From NCBI GenBank assembly GCA_013398295.1, contig VZSF01007805.1, positions 1 through 64,000 on the forward strand: 64,000 bases of DNA, given 5' to 3'. This DNA comes from Chionis minor. Its lineage: Eukaryota > Chordata > Aves > Charadriiformes > Chionididae. Made by a program: the position numbers and the translations under genes. The notes under the pieces are model-generated. The model was not told where the DNA came from and did not search any database. It saw nothing but the letters and a program-made list of their open reading frames with translations. Shown in pieces: positions 49,901-62,404 of this stretch (its first letter is position 1; each line of letters opens with the position of its first letter).

Positions 49901-51029
49901 TGTTGACACTTTTTGCCTTTGAGCTTTAGTCTTGATACTGGACATCAATAGACTCAAGTCTTTGACTCAATTTATACATGTTTTTAAATTAATTGCTTGG
50001 AATGGCATACGTGAAAAGGTGTTTAGAATTTGACCCTCATTTTCTTCATTGAGAGGAGAGGTGGCAGCAATGTGCAGGGCTGCTCACGTGTCTTCAGATG
50101 GTTCAGTTGTGAGACAGAGCAAGAGCTAGTGGAAGATGAGCCAGTTTTACATACTTGACCAAGGAGGAAAGGAAGAATCACAAGCTTCTGAGGGGAAGAG
50201 GGATAGCTATGTCATTCCACTCATATACCTGGTGAGCAAAGCATATCTATTTCATACAGAGACTTGCAAAATGGGAAAAAGTAATGCCACTCTACATTAG
50301 AACAGGGGGCAGTTGATTCAGCCCCTGAAGAAGACAAACAGAAAACAAGTCTTAAACCACAGGGTGTATACAGAATGTGAAGTTTCCATGAAGAAACATT
50401 GTTTATCTGAAACATTCTTGTGTAGTTTTCAAATACTCCTATCTTATCTCATGAGAGAATCAATCTGTTCTCAGTGTATTTTCTGACCTTCTCATTTTCT
50501 GACCAAAATAGTCAGACTTCAGTAGGGACAGATTGTCATATTTTGAATATGAGATACATCTACACTTTAGTGGGAAGACAGATATTTACAGAATGGTCAC
50601 AGAATCAAACTTGTAAAGTTAAAGAAATAGCTGTATCTGTCTTGGCAGTTTCTCATTTTGTTTTGCCCAAAACAAAGTGAGTCTGCACATACCTAATTGT
50701 GTTCAAATACTGTAATAATTCAGACCACGTAAGAAAAACATCCCATCAGATATGGAGAAAGAACATAGCAAAACTGTTACTCTCTGATTATGGTTTTTAA
50801 AATAACCATTTAAAAGAACAAAGTTATTAAAGAACTTTTATAATTATTTGGAACTCCAAATAGACTCTAATTCATTTGATTTTTATAGACTAGTAGTCTT
50901 TAATCTCCATTGCAGAATCTGAAGTGTACCTGTTACATACTGGTAAATTAGTTGTCAATCCCTTGGGCAGTATATTTTAATATCAGTATTATATGGTAGA
51001 TGATATAAATCTTGTGTACAGTATTATTA

Positions 51030-51560
51030 GCTTAGGCAGCTGCTGACTTAAAAAGGCCAGTTTAACAAGTCACCACTGTATTATGTTTAATTAGGTACAG
51101 TTTATATAATGAGGTGTTCAGTTCTAATGGAAAGACATGCTGTGAGCAGCACATCTGCAGGAATAACTATTACAATCAGCATTGCAGAGACCCATGGAAC
51201 TGCAAATTAGACTTACTTATCTAGAAATAAATTACATCCCAATGCCTTCATAAAGCTCATTAATTAATTCCACTGGCATAAAGGTCTTTTTCTTAATTTC
51301 ATGTTCCATTAGCATAATAAACACAATTTGAGTTACAACAGTATGATCAGTTTAATGGATGCTATTTATTTTAGTTTTTTATTTAAAGTCCCGGTAACAT
51401 AGAATTAACATCAATATGCTGTTTGGTCCTTTATTAAAAATTCCCATAGGATAACCAGCACAGATGTTCAATACAGCATCATATATTTGCTGCATTTTAT
51501 GACTTCACTAATTGGCCATATGGAAAGGTGTTGCTTGGATTTAATTTTTTTTTAAAAATC
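51030..51560. promoter_or_regulatory. Candidate conserved non-coding block
   Basis: Extended AT-rich but non-repetitive DNA with many homeodomain-type cores: 'tgtttaattaggtac', 'ctgcaaattagacttac', 'gctcattaattaattcc', 'ttccattagcataataaac', 'cagtttaatggatgc', 'cactaattggcc'. It includes CATATGG-type and 'aggaataactattacaatcagcattg' (SOX-like ACAAT) motifs. No coding frame crosses it. In style it is the second-best regulatory candidate after 35085-35580; conservation is not demonstrated. Confidence 0.4.
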
Positions 51561-51569
51561 TGATAAATT

Positions 51570-54500
51570 ATAAGGATTGTAATAGTCACAATTGGTTACT
51601 ATGTGAAGTTGGACAGGTTAATATACACTGCATGCTAGGAGCAAAACAAGAGTAAGCAAAGTTTTTATGTACATTGCTTCGTAGTAAATAGTACCAATAT
51701 ACTTCACGGTATATTAAAATCAGTTTCATTAATGTGTAGTTCCTGACATAATTAAAATACTTTAATTTATGCAGACACTGTCTAATCAGAAGGAAATGTT
51801 ACCAGCTATTCGTTTAGTCACAGTTAGGTTATAGACACCCTTATGGTTGTTCCATTCAGCTTTTCTTGAACCCCACATTTCATGATAAACTACACTGTTA
51901 GGAAGATTCATAGTAAGATGTTGTACACTACTAGAACAAGAGGTTTCATTTTCCATCCAGCTAATGCTGGTTACTTTGAATGGTGTCCATATCTACGGTT
52001 TTGTTAGTTTTAATGTCTTAACATATTTTGGTTTTACCTTATATTGTCCAACGTTTTATGGTAAAGCCTACTTGTTAATATAACCAAGGCAATTCTGTCA
52101 TCATCTTGGTGTATATATTTTCTAAGGCTTATCTCTGACATTGTTTTGCCATTTCCTTGTCTTATTTCTTCTCTCTGCATTTAGTATCAATGACTGTCTC
52201 TGCAAATATCTTCTCCTTCAGCCTATAATGTAGCCACCTTCTAATGTTACAGAGTGATTTTGGTTAATGCTCATGTGTCATATAAATCCATCATCTGATT
52301 TTTCACATAAAAACTGATTTCTGTCATTACACTGTAATTCACCTTTCTATTTCTCCGTTACTTTCCAAAATCATCTGAACAGGAGTCATCTGTCTCTGCT
52401 AGTGTGATTTCCTTCTATTACATGACCTCAATTACGGTATCAGAAAGAGCTGCACCAGAGCAGATGAGGGCAAGTTGCCTTAATTTCACTGTGTATGTCT
52501 GTATGGGCATACACATACACAAGCATATAGTTCCTAAGGGTTACGTGAATGCATTTTGCTTTAAAAAATGCTCTGTAGCTCATTGTGTTTTTAATACCCC
52601 CAAGCCTGCACATGCACTTACCCTTGGGGTTTCAGGTTTGAGCTTGGGGTTTTTTAACAATTCCTTTTCATATATTTAATGGCTGGATTTTTTTAAGGCT
52701 TTCAAGCACGTAACTAATCTTAAGAATGAAATGCCTTTTACCTTGAAATTTAGGTTTGTATCATATATGAAAATTGTCTAGCAACATACAGAAAAAGACG
52801 TAGCCTTTGGTATAACCCCTTGTCAGTGACTCTGAGCTGTAGGAAACAGAAAGCGGTGTAGGTCGCACAAGGCGGTGAAGTTGTATGATCAGACTAATGT
52901 CGCTTTCTTTGTAAATTCTGTTTAGTGCAGATGCTTGACTGAAAATTTTAAAATGAATCACTATTTTCAGATGTTTCAGTGTTATGGATCCTAAGACACA
53001 TGTCAGAAAAAAACAATTTTGCACTGAAGGACAAAGCTAACATCACACAGCTGCATTGTCTGTGAATATAATAAAGTACTTTCAGGCACTACACAGCCAC
53101 ACCATATAAACTCCAAATTTCACCTACAAAATTATATTCATAATGACAAGTAACTGGCATGGAAGATTTTGGAGAATCTTCTACCTGCCATTCCCCTGAC
53201 TTGAGAGCACCTGGGATATCAGCCTGTATGAAGTTGAGCACTTTGAGTTGCCTGGCCGTTCATTGGGTATGTGACGGGTTTGGGGTTTTTTTCTCTCAGC
53301 TGTCTTTTGTCACACACACCACTGTCCTGTCCCTACTTCCACCACCAACTTTGCACTGTGCAGCTGAGCAGACAGTAGTTGGCTTGGTAGGGTTGAGTGC
53401 AGGGCCTTCTCTGAAATGCATCCAGCAATTTTCTTTGATCTGTTGGATTCAGATTAACGGAGAAGTCTTGGGATCAGAGGGAACAGGTTCTTCTTGTTTG
53501 TAGTTACTCAGCTGACGGTTCCTTCTCTATCCCAGTTATGATTGGATTTTCTTAAAATCTGAGAGGATGGAGGAAGGAAGGACAGCACTCAGGGAGTAAG
53601 TAGGCAGTTTTTGTTGAATGTGTCCTCAGGCACACACCTGAAGGAGATGATTGTTCATTGAAGGGCAAAGCTAAGGTTATACTGCTGCACTGCTTGTCAC
53701 CCACTGTGGGGAGGTGTTCTGATGAAGGGCTTGCAAGACAAAATGGGGAGAAAATACAGCACAACACAAAAGTTGCTACATAGAGGTTTAGTCTTCTTCT
53801 GAAATTAGGCATCTTTTGAACGTTATCATCTGATAGAGAGAGTAGTAGTGGAGAATCATTCCGATTCAAGTGCAGCAGGTTTGTGGTTTGAGACTGATAC
53901 AAGTTTAAAAGCATACTGTGTGACGTAGTTTTAGTGCCTTAATGAAAGGTGCCACTTCTGTTTGGGATGCTGCAGTATGGCTGGAGAGTTCAAATTTTAC
54001 CTGGATAGGTAAAATATTTTCCTGTTAGCAAGGTTTCATATTATTTGTGAGCCAAGTTTCTTTTATTCGTTGTCTTGCAGATTCACTCAGCTGAAGTGAG
54101 GTCCTTGATGTTTTTACCTTTTGGAAGTGAAAGAAAAGATGCCATGGAGACTAGAGCATAGCTGTCTCATTAGTTCTGGTCTGGCTCAAGCTGAGAAACC
54201 AAAGAAGGTGACTCAGGTACATCTGGAAGTATCAGGTAGTACAAGCCACTCTGCCCTAAAAACCCAATGCAAAATTCGGGTTCAGGTAGAAGATAAACAT
54301 GTCCCCTTTGTTTTTAAGCTCTCTGTGTGTGCACCTGTGACTTAGAAGAGAACATCCCATCATTGGGGAACACAGAAAGGCATGGCTACATGCATCATTT
54401 CACAGACATGGCTGGTCCTGGCCTGAGAACAGGCTAGAAATTTGGCTAGAGAACAGGCAAATAGCTCTTAATTGCAACCAGAGCCCAATCACATAAAAAT

Positions 54501-56320
54501 ACAGTTGAGTCAGGATAAAACACCTTTACCTCATGAACCTAAATGTCACCTAACCTTACTGTGTTGCCTGGCTAGTGATGGTCCAACAAGTTGAGCTTCC
54601 CTAACCTCTCAGCAATACCTAGAAACTTCCTATCTCATTGGTGTCCTAATAATGAGGGATGGGAGATTTCATGTTTCATTAAAATAATATGAGGAGTAAA
54701 AATGGAATTTAAATGCTTAATGTCTTAATACAGACATCGACCAGATGTCAGGTTGGTACAACTGAGTAAAATGTTAATACAGTCAAACATATTTCTAAAA
54801 GCCATCCAAGGCACGTTATTTCCACAGGATATCGCAGATGTTTTATTTGCAGCTCAGTGATAAATATTTAAAGAGCAGAAATATTATTTAAAAAGCTTAT
54901 AGGACAACGGGTGTCACTTTTCCTAATAGAAGCTATTTCCCCTAGTAGTTTATATCAGTGATTGTGTAAGTATCCATAGAAATGTATGTATTACTTTCTG
55001 CTTATGAGTGCTATCTATAGTCTGTATTTTACATGATCTTGAGGAAGCAGTATCAAATACCATGCTGAAGCCTTGGACTTCAGAGCAACAACTGTAGCCT
55101 TCGTTGGTGATTTTTCCCCACAGTTACTGCTTAAAAAAGTAGATAACTTGTAGCAAAAAAATGATCAGTCAGAAATCCATAGAGAAACACAGACAAACAG
55201 TAACACTGATGTTGAATCCACAGGACTTGTGACCTTTTATATTTGTTTAAAGAACTTCTTTTAATTAATAGTAGATACTGTTGCACTCAGATAAACATTA
55301 GTGACAATTGAAAACAGCACCTTCTAAGCAAAGGATTTGTAGAAATTTAATACATATAACTGAACCCAACTTCTTTAAGAAGTTGCTTTGTTCTTGTCAT
55401 AATGCTTGAAGTTAATGGACGACTAAAGTAGAATGGCTACATGTGTCATACATTGAGTGAAGAGGACTGACTAAAAGCCATTAGTGTCCAGAAAAGGAAG
55501 ACAAAGGCAGAAATTGTATCACTTCCAGATGAATCCTAACTATTCCCCAAACTCTGCGTTAGTGTGACAGGCAAGAGGCAGGGCCATTAATCGAAAGGTC
55601 AGATAGTGCAATTTTAGCCAGATTTTCTTGATTGAAAAGGCACTGGAAAATTATCTAGAATGCTAGTGTTATGGAATCTATAAAATACTTTTTAAAAACT
55701 GGTTTAATGGCTTGATGGTCTAAGTGACAATTCTACCTGTCATACTGAAAGGGAAAGTTAGCTTTCAACACTGCTTATGGTAGAAGTGCTAGAAAAGCTG
55801 AGTTATGCTGCATTTTGAAAAAAACTTTTAATTCTTTTTTTGTTTCTTCATAATTCTCTAACACAGTTAAAGTGTAAACCTTAAAACTCCCTACCATTAG
55901 TATTGTTCTTGAATTGATTTAATGTCAGCTCTCATAGCTTCTTTATTCCTGAAGAACTATTTTGCTAATAGAACTCTATTGACATTTTATCCTTAACAGT
56001 TTAAAAAAAGTAATAATTTAATAGTTAACTCCCCCACACCCTAATTATAGATTGAGTCAGTTTTATCAATCGTATTTACTACTTATATAATTAAGGAGCA
56101 TTTCGAAACAGTCCAGTATTGACATTGAATACTAAATGCAAAACAGGTATTTGAATACATGCAACATGAAAAACTCCCTTGTAGACCATTTGTATGTTTC
56201 TGAAAAAAACATCTCAAACTCTTTATCTTCAATTAGCACATGCGTTAGCTGGAGGTTTTGTAACTGAAAAGTGTACACAATCTTTGTTTTCTGACAGTTG
56301 ATTCCTCCCACTTCTCAGCC
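51570..56320. other. AT-rich non-coding DNA, no gene seen
   Basis: Frames at 52404, 52761, 53159, 53552 and 54121 have no recognised feature. A 9-bp near-continuous inverted repeat lies at 55367-55385 (arms CAACTTCTT and AAGAAGTTG, one-base spacer). The stretch 54690-54960 is again rich in TAAT and ATATTT motifs but no element can be supported. Confidence 0.55.
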
Positions 56321-56326
56321 ACTAAA

Positions 56327-56331
56327 CAGTG
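56327..56331 (+). other. Target-site duplication, left copy (CAGTG)
   Basis: The five bases before the LTR start are CAGTG and recur at 56787-56791 just after its CA end. Five-base duplications fit retroviral-type integration. Confidence 0.6.
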
Positions 56332-56786
56332 TGTCCTGGTTTGTGGTAAAACAGGACCAATTTTGTTCAGTAACTTTACTTTTTAGCTAGGCTGCTTCTA
56401 ACTGCTGAAATTAACAGCATGTTGTGCAGAAAAGTGTTTGCTCTCAGGGTGTTAAGACCAATGTTTATAGTTGATGCCAAGGAATGGGATGCAGAGAGGC
56501 TCTTGCTTGTACTTACTGCTATACCAACCAAGGGCAGCAAACTTTGTTATTTGCCCCGCTGGACGGTTGGAAGTGGAAAAGCGTAGAGGGGTCCCACCTG
56601 CAGGGAGGAGTGGACAGGACAGGTGACCCAAAACTGACCAATCAGGGAATTGCATCCCATCTGCCTCATGCTCAGTATAAAAGCTGAGGGATCAAAGGGA
56701 TCAGCCTCTTTTCTTCAATGGCAGGGGCAGGAGAGAGGGCATCTGTTGTTCTGCCTGATTGGGCCAACCCGGCCCAAACCACAGCA
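56332..56786 (+). mobile_element. Solo LTR of an endogenous retrovirus, with promoter
   Basis: The segment starts TGTCCTGGTT and can be ended at '...aaaccacagCA' (56786), giving a 455-bp unit with TG...CA ends flanked by CAGTG on both sides. It contains a CCAAT box (56638-56642) and a TATAAAA box (56676-56682), so U3 spans about 56332-56705 and R-U5 the rest. The first 280 bases match the copy at 62405-62683 at roughly seven in eight positions. No primer-binding site or gag sequence follows, so internal sequence is gone, presumably by LTR-LTR recombination. An alternative is that the LTR extends beyond 56786 and the short duplication is chance. It is an inactive genomic relic; the promoter could still drive a host transcript. 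Confidence 0.8.
56638..56682 (+). promoter_or_regulatory. LTR promoter: CCAAT and TATA boxes
   Basis: CCAAT at 56638-56642 and TATAAAA at 56676-56682 lie about 34 bases apart inside the LTR, which is the usual layout of a retroviral U3 core promoter. Initiation would be expected about 25-30 bases downstream, near 56705-56712. Confidence 0.7.
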
Positions 56787-56791
56787 CAGTG
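56787..56791 (+). other. Target-site duplication, right copy (CAGTG)
   Basis: These bases match the left copy at 56327-56331. The assignment depends on placing the LTR end at 56786. Confidence 0.6.
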
Positions 56792-58394
56792 TGGACATCT
56801 TTGCTGGACATCTGTGTAAAGTCAGCTTGGTAGGAGGCATGCCTATCTACTTAAGTTTACCAGTCTTGAAATTCTGAAGTTAGACTAGTGCCAAAACTTC
56901 AGATGGAAAAAGAAGAAAAATCTTAAAATCCTCTTTTTGCTAACCAATAAAAAAAAGTTGCTCCAGACAAAAATACTCAACGTATTTATGGCCTCACAAT
57001 TAACATAAGGCAACATTTACTCTCAGGCCTTTGTCAGTTTTGTTCTCCTGTCACTGCTTTTTGTTCTTTACTTTCTTCCTGTCAGTAAATCCACGTGAAC
57101 AGTAACTGAAAGATCATTCTCTTAGTATAATAATTACTGTAACGGATCATTAGTTGGTCTGACTTACCTGCTGCTTGAAGCTTGAATGAATGTCCGCGAG
57201 TTGTGGTAAATCTGTTTCTCTGTAATGGAGCAAACCCCAAATACTGCATAAAAAGAATCATGGAGCTAGAGACACTACAGCTCTAATTCTTGTATCCTTG
57301 GGCTCTCAGTATATGTTGGATACCACCTGCAGTTTTGGATGAGAAATTGGACAGGCTACAATAATAAGTGGTCTAGTTAGTGCCGGCTGCAAGATAACTA
57401 CTTGTACCAAACAAATGGTGTTCTGCTGTAAGAGGAGGAGATGCTACTGTTTTAGATTAAAACCTTTCATTTTCCCATTTTGGTTGCACACATTTTTCTA
57501 TACATCTGTGGAAGTACAGTTCTGAGGAAGGTGGAGCAGATGTGCAGTCAGACAGTGGTATTTTGTCATTTGACTTAGCCAGGTGACATTTTGAGGTTTG
57601 TGTTGTGTAAGAGGTCAGATAAAATCATCTAATGATGCCTTTTAGCCTTGAAAATTAATTAACCTGTACGCTGGGTTTCTTAATGGATGAGCTTTCAGGG
57701 ACTTCTTTTCCGTTTCACTGTATTAGAATGCAAACGCTTTTTGTTAGTAATAGTTTATTCTGGTCTGTAGAGATGATGACACATTCAGGACCAAAATAGC
57801 AAAAAATGCTTATGTCATATTTACTGAAGTAGTTCTGCTAAATTTTCTTACATGCAGTGATTTAATGTTGTCGGATGAATCATGTTCATAGTATGTGCAA
57901 ACATGCTTTTTGAAGTAAGAGAACTGCCCTTTCTGCCACTCCTAAGTAACCTAGCTTTTTTTATTTCAACTTTGCATTAGACATGACTTCTCCAGTGTTC
58001 ATACAGTTTGCCATAAAAAATATCAGTGTCCACTCTTCCCTTTATGCCTAGATATTATACAACTGTCAAAGAAAAAAATGACTTTCTTCCTCTCCCGTAA
58101 TATTTACCAACTTAAGAGATTTTGTTGTCAGTGTAGCAATCTCAAAAGGAAATAAATGACTACATAGTATGGAACTTTCAACTGAAAGACTCATATTGTC
58201 TTCCTTTTTATTTCTTAGGCCATTTTCCATCAGTGCAGTGAAATGAAAGAGGGTGCTAGTGCCCAATGTGTCACAAGCTACACCGATTTGCTTTTTTCCT
58301 TCTGCTCTTACTTATCCTAAATAAATTTATGACTTGTCCTGAGGCATTTATCAGTCAAATGTGACATTGTCATCAATTTCATGAGTTTTTAAGC

Positions 58395-58460
58395 CAAATG
58401 AATGTCAAATGGCAATTGAGGGCACTCAGCACCTTACAGAATTTGACCCATAGTGAAAGT
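58395..58460. repeat. Relic of an old dyad-type interspersed repeat
   Basis: The phrase 'gtcaaatggcaattgagggcactcagcaccttacagaatttgaccc' resembles a repeat line I associate with sauropsid genomes ('caatgggagttgagggcactcagcaccttgcaggatttggccc'). It may be the same family as 7015, 20540 and 46868. Ends cannot be defined. Confidence 0.5.
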
Positions 58461-60005
58461 TGATGTTTGAAGAATAAACATTGTATAATATTTTCAAAGA
58501 ATGGCTAAATTTCATTATGCAGTTTTGCTTAAACTGGTGGAAAAGCATGGCAACGTGACATGATGTACATAAGGATGTATCCTAATTTCATAGGATAGGA
58601 TGACTGCACTGGGCAAATAATATACTGTAAGATGTATTTCCTGATTTTAGATAATGCTTTAATGACAGTGTATAATTTGGAAAGCACTGAAAGCCCATAT
58701 ACATTGGATCCAGAAAACAAGCCTGCAGGTTTCAGTGTGTTTCTCATTTTCACTCTCATGTGACAGCTTAACTTGTTACTACTTGATTATAATTAGGTAC
58801 TTGATTTTCATCAACAATAATTTCTAAGTGAAGTACTTTATGTTTTTCAAAGTAGGGTTTGCTTAATACTGAGTCATATCAGCCAAGAACATGAACTTCT
58901 GTGCCTCAGTTTACTTATCCATGGTTTGATGAGTAATTTACTTACCTCAAATATGATATCCAATGTCAAAAACTGTCTGTGTAGCATTTTAAGCTCCCAT
59001 TGATCGTAGCAATAAATTGAACTTAGCCCCCATAGTATGATATATTGACCTTTGAAATCCTAAATGAAACTGATGTTTTAGACTTTAAAATAACCACACT
59101 GTATCTTTTCTAACATCTTCTCTTTTCTCTTATTAGCATAGCATGCCTTTTCTTTAATCTTCTTGTGCAATTCTGATTTCAAAGTCACATGTTTGGCTGA
59201 GTTTCTAACCTCTGAAGAACTACCCAGGATTAATCAAAGCTCAGTCTGTGGAGAGGGGGTCTTTTGATTCTCTGTTTGCTGGCTTTACCAGGATATTGCC
59301 TATGTAAGCAATATCAATGTTAAATGCTTGCTAGAAATGGCTGGTAGTTAACATAAAGGTTCTGTGACACAAATGACAATCCTGGAGAAACTTGAAAACT
59401 GCTTGTGTTTAGTGCAGGTTTTGTTAGAATGCTGTAGTCTTAGCAGTGGAGTCTGGCAGCACCTGGATGTGCGCACGTAGTCGCAGGGCTGAGTTTCATT
59501 TAACCATTTTCTGTGCAAAGTAAAGGTAACTGAAAGAAACTGTGAACAGTCAAGTATTACTGGAAAATTGTTACCGAAAAATTATTTGCATAATATGTGT
59601 ATATAAAATATATGAATCCTGATTGGCTTTCCATTTACGTGCTGGAGACTGTTCAAGGCCCTTGTAAGGACACCAGCAGGAAGATAACCGGGGGTTATAA
59701 AGAAAAAAATTATAGAAACCATTTTAAAGGATGCTTTAGTGAGGGAATGAATGACTTTAACTGGAAGAGTATGAGGTAGGAGATTCATTGTGGAGCCTGC
59801 CATGGGCAAGTAACTGATTTGGAGAGGAAAAGGGAAAAACCCATTTCAAAAAATGAGTGTGAACTGTTAGAGAAAAATTGCTAGCTACTCAGAAGTATGT
59901 ATCTGAGAGAGAACTGACCCATGAGACCTGAGCCCAGAAAGAGGTTCAGGAAAGGGAAATGGATGTGGATTTTTAATGTCTTTGTGTGTGCGTGCACACT
60001 TGCAG

Positions 60006-60054
60006 GTGTGCGTGTGTGTGTGTATATATATATATATATGTTTGTATATATATG
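60006..60054. repeat. (TG)n(TA)n compound microsatellite
   Basis: A GTGTGCGTGTG tract passes into TATATATA units and then a second TGTATATATATG block. It underlies overlapping open frames on both strands at 59881-60266, none of which is a gene. Confidence 0.9.
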
Positions 60055-62050
60055 TGCATCTTTGGCTCTCCCAACAAGAACTGTATTTGGAAATCTTGCC
60101 CAAACTGTCATTTTTGCGGGCTTTGCTATTACATATGAAGGAGTATCCTCAAAACTGGGGAAGACATAGATGTGTAGAAAGTCAGTGCATATGCTGTAAG
60201 GAAGTCTCGTGGTCTAGCATGGGTCTCAATGGTGAGAGCAGCAATTCTGAGTGGTGCTATTCTTAGAGGGTAACAGAGAAAGGGACAGAGATGAAAACTG
60301 CCCAAGAGGTGTGACTCAGCAGAGAAAACAGAGAGGGGGCCTATTCTCAGAAACTAGTATTCTGAGATGTGGACCCCAGCAAAACAGTCTAGGGAGTGTT
60401 CTGCAAGTGGACCTCTACGTATCTCTAAGTATTATGAGTTTTGAAAGAGCCGAGAGGTTGAAAGTTTTGCCTTGAGTGGTCAGTAGATACTGATTGCCTG
60501 AGATGTATGATTTTTTTTTAAGCTATTTTTTCTGTGAGGGATTGTAATAGGGCAGTGGCTTCATTCTCTAGCAATAACATCCTGTGGAGATGGCTATTTT
60601 AGATTTTTCACAGAAGTGCCTGCTTGTTACACACAGCATTTTCCTTTTCTCAGAAACCCTTGTGATACACTTATGTAGAATTTTATTTATGCCTTTTCAA
60701 ATTCAGAGAGCTGAGCATGGATCCCAGCATGAAGGAGAATAGATTTTTTTTATTCCATAAGACAAATCAGTGGGCAGTCATGATAGGGACTTCATTCTAA
60801 ACATTCTGTCTTTCCCCAGCAGCAGTGCTGGAATCTATAAATGTAACTGCTTACCTTTCCTGGCAGCTTAATCATCACTGTACCTGTTTTAAAACCAGAC
60901 GTAGTCTTTTGGGTTATTGAAAGGCTATGTTCCAAGTTGTGGAATTATGAACAGTGTTATGAGATAGATACGTATATAGATCTTAAAAGATGTGCTTTCT
61001 GAAATCCATAATTAGAAAGTTTTTTGGATTACCCAGGAAGTGGTTGAAATAGATTGATGTAATGTTATTAGTATTTGGGGTTTTTTTCTTTTTGTTTTGT
61101 TTCGGTTTTGTTTTTCCTGAATAGGAGCAATTCATACAGATAGAAATCACATGAATACTTCGGATTTTCATTTCAGTTGTGTTTGTGAGTGCATTCATAT
61201 GTGTGTTTTGGGAGAAAGAAAGAGAAGGCAAGAAACACTGTGTATATAATATATATTGAGCAGTGACCAAGGTGGCAGAGTTTGAAGATCAGATTTCTAA
61301 AATTGCTGGAGCCTCATCTGACTCTCATGCTGAAACCTGTTAGCAGTTCCCACTGACTTCCGTGAGAGCAGAGTTAAATTAATACTGAAAGCTTTTGAAA
61401 ATTAAGCAGTTTATTTTCTGAATTGTGATTGAATAGCCTGACCTGGTTCTCATCTGCTGCTATTGAAAATTTAAAATAAGTGCAATTTTCTTAATCTCCA
61501 AAATGTGTTGAACACTTGCCTATTCTTTTGTCTCCTTGTGCAAATCCTACTGCCTGCCTGTGGGAAGCTGTGCATGCTGGTGCTGTTTAGAATGAGATGA
61601 TTCCAGTAGTGTGCTTTTCTTATTGGAACGACTATTGAAAAGAGCCTAACTGCTCTTGAAGACGTCAACTGCCATACTACTGAATTGCTTTCTTAGATAT
61701 ATTTCTTAAAAATCTCTGCCAACATCTCAGAAATGAAGAATTTAAAGAAAGTACAAGTTACTATGTAATGAGTGATTTTTATTATTTTTTGGTTTTAAAG
61801 CAAAACCTTCCTATTCAAAGTAAGGAACTTTGGAGGAGTAGAGTAGCGTTTTGCTGAAGTTGTGTAATTAAGGAGAATTATGCATAGTGCCCTTGTTTTG
61901 CCGGATTCAAATAGCTACTCAAGAATCATAAATGTTTCAACATCTTGAAGCATTTTTTTCCAAAAATATGCAATGATATTTATCCTTTTCCCCTGCAGCT
62001 TTCTTTGGACTGTTCCTATTTAGGGTACCATGTTCAGAACTATTAAAGAC

Positions 62051-62105
62051 TTCTAATTGTCTAATAGTCTTATATATATCTTATTCTAATTGTCTTATAT
62101 ATATA
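62051..62105. repeat. Imperfect tandem duplication, TA-rich
   Basis: The phrase 'ttctaattgtct...tatatatat' occurs at 62051-62079 and again, without the inner 'aatagtct', at 62084-62105. Slippage or a small local duplication followed by an 8-base change explains it. Confidence 0.8.
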
Positions 62106-62300
62106 AACCTGAGCTAGCTTCATCAAGTGGTGTCCAGCAAAACCCTTTGAGATGGATAGACTACCTGTGGGCAAGAACCACAACAAATTTTATACCTTCT
62201 TTCCTGCCCTGAGATGAGATCCTGCAATCATTAACTAAATGGACTTAACAAAACTTTTGTATACAAAGATAAATCATAGACGAATGACGTTCATGTATGG

Positions 62301-62303
62301 GTG

Positions 62304-62336
<33 letters not shown>

Positions 62337-62338
62337 AT
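62301..62338. repeat. (TA)n(TG)n compound microsatellite
   Basis: GTGTATATATATG is followed by about 13 uninterrupted TG units. This is the longest pure dinucleotide run in the window and probably polymorphic. Confidence 0.92.
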
Positions 62339-62404
62339 AGATTTGATAGATAAAAAGTAATAGTAATCTCAGCAAGATGCAAATGGTTTGAAATAAGGGG
62401 TGGA

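Larger units (their letters stand above)
41280..51000. other. AT-rich non-coding DNA, no gene seen
   Basis: No exon, RNA gene or recent mobile element is recognised. Frames at 43294-43624, 44251, 44489, 45592, 46085, 46829-47604 and 50221-50680 are short and featureless. It holds a T-run near 41812-41824, the long palindrome at 45289-45314 and an old repeat relic at 46868-46930. Confidence 0.6.
56800..62400. other. AT-rich non-coding DNA between two related LTRs
   Basis: Although two same-orientation copies of one LTR family flank this stretch, it shows no gag, protease, polymerase or env coding and looks like ordinary unique DNA. It holds microsatellites (60006-60054, 62301-62338), a short duplication (62051-62105) and an old repeat relic at 58395-58460. 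Frames at 59881-60266 are open only because of the TG/TA microsatellite. Confidence 0.65.

Noticed and set aside
59881..60266. Overlapping frames with long Tyr-Ile or Thr-His repeats
   Set aside because: The peptides are translations of the TG/TA microsatellite at 60006-60054.
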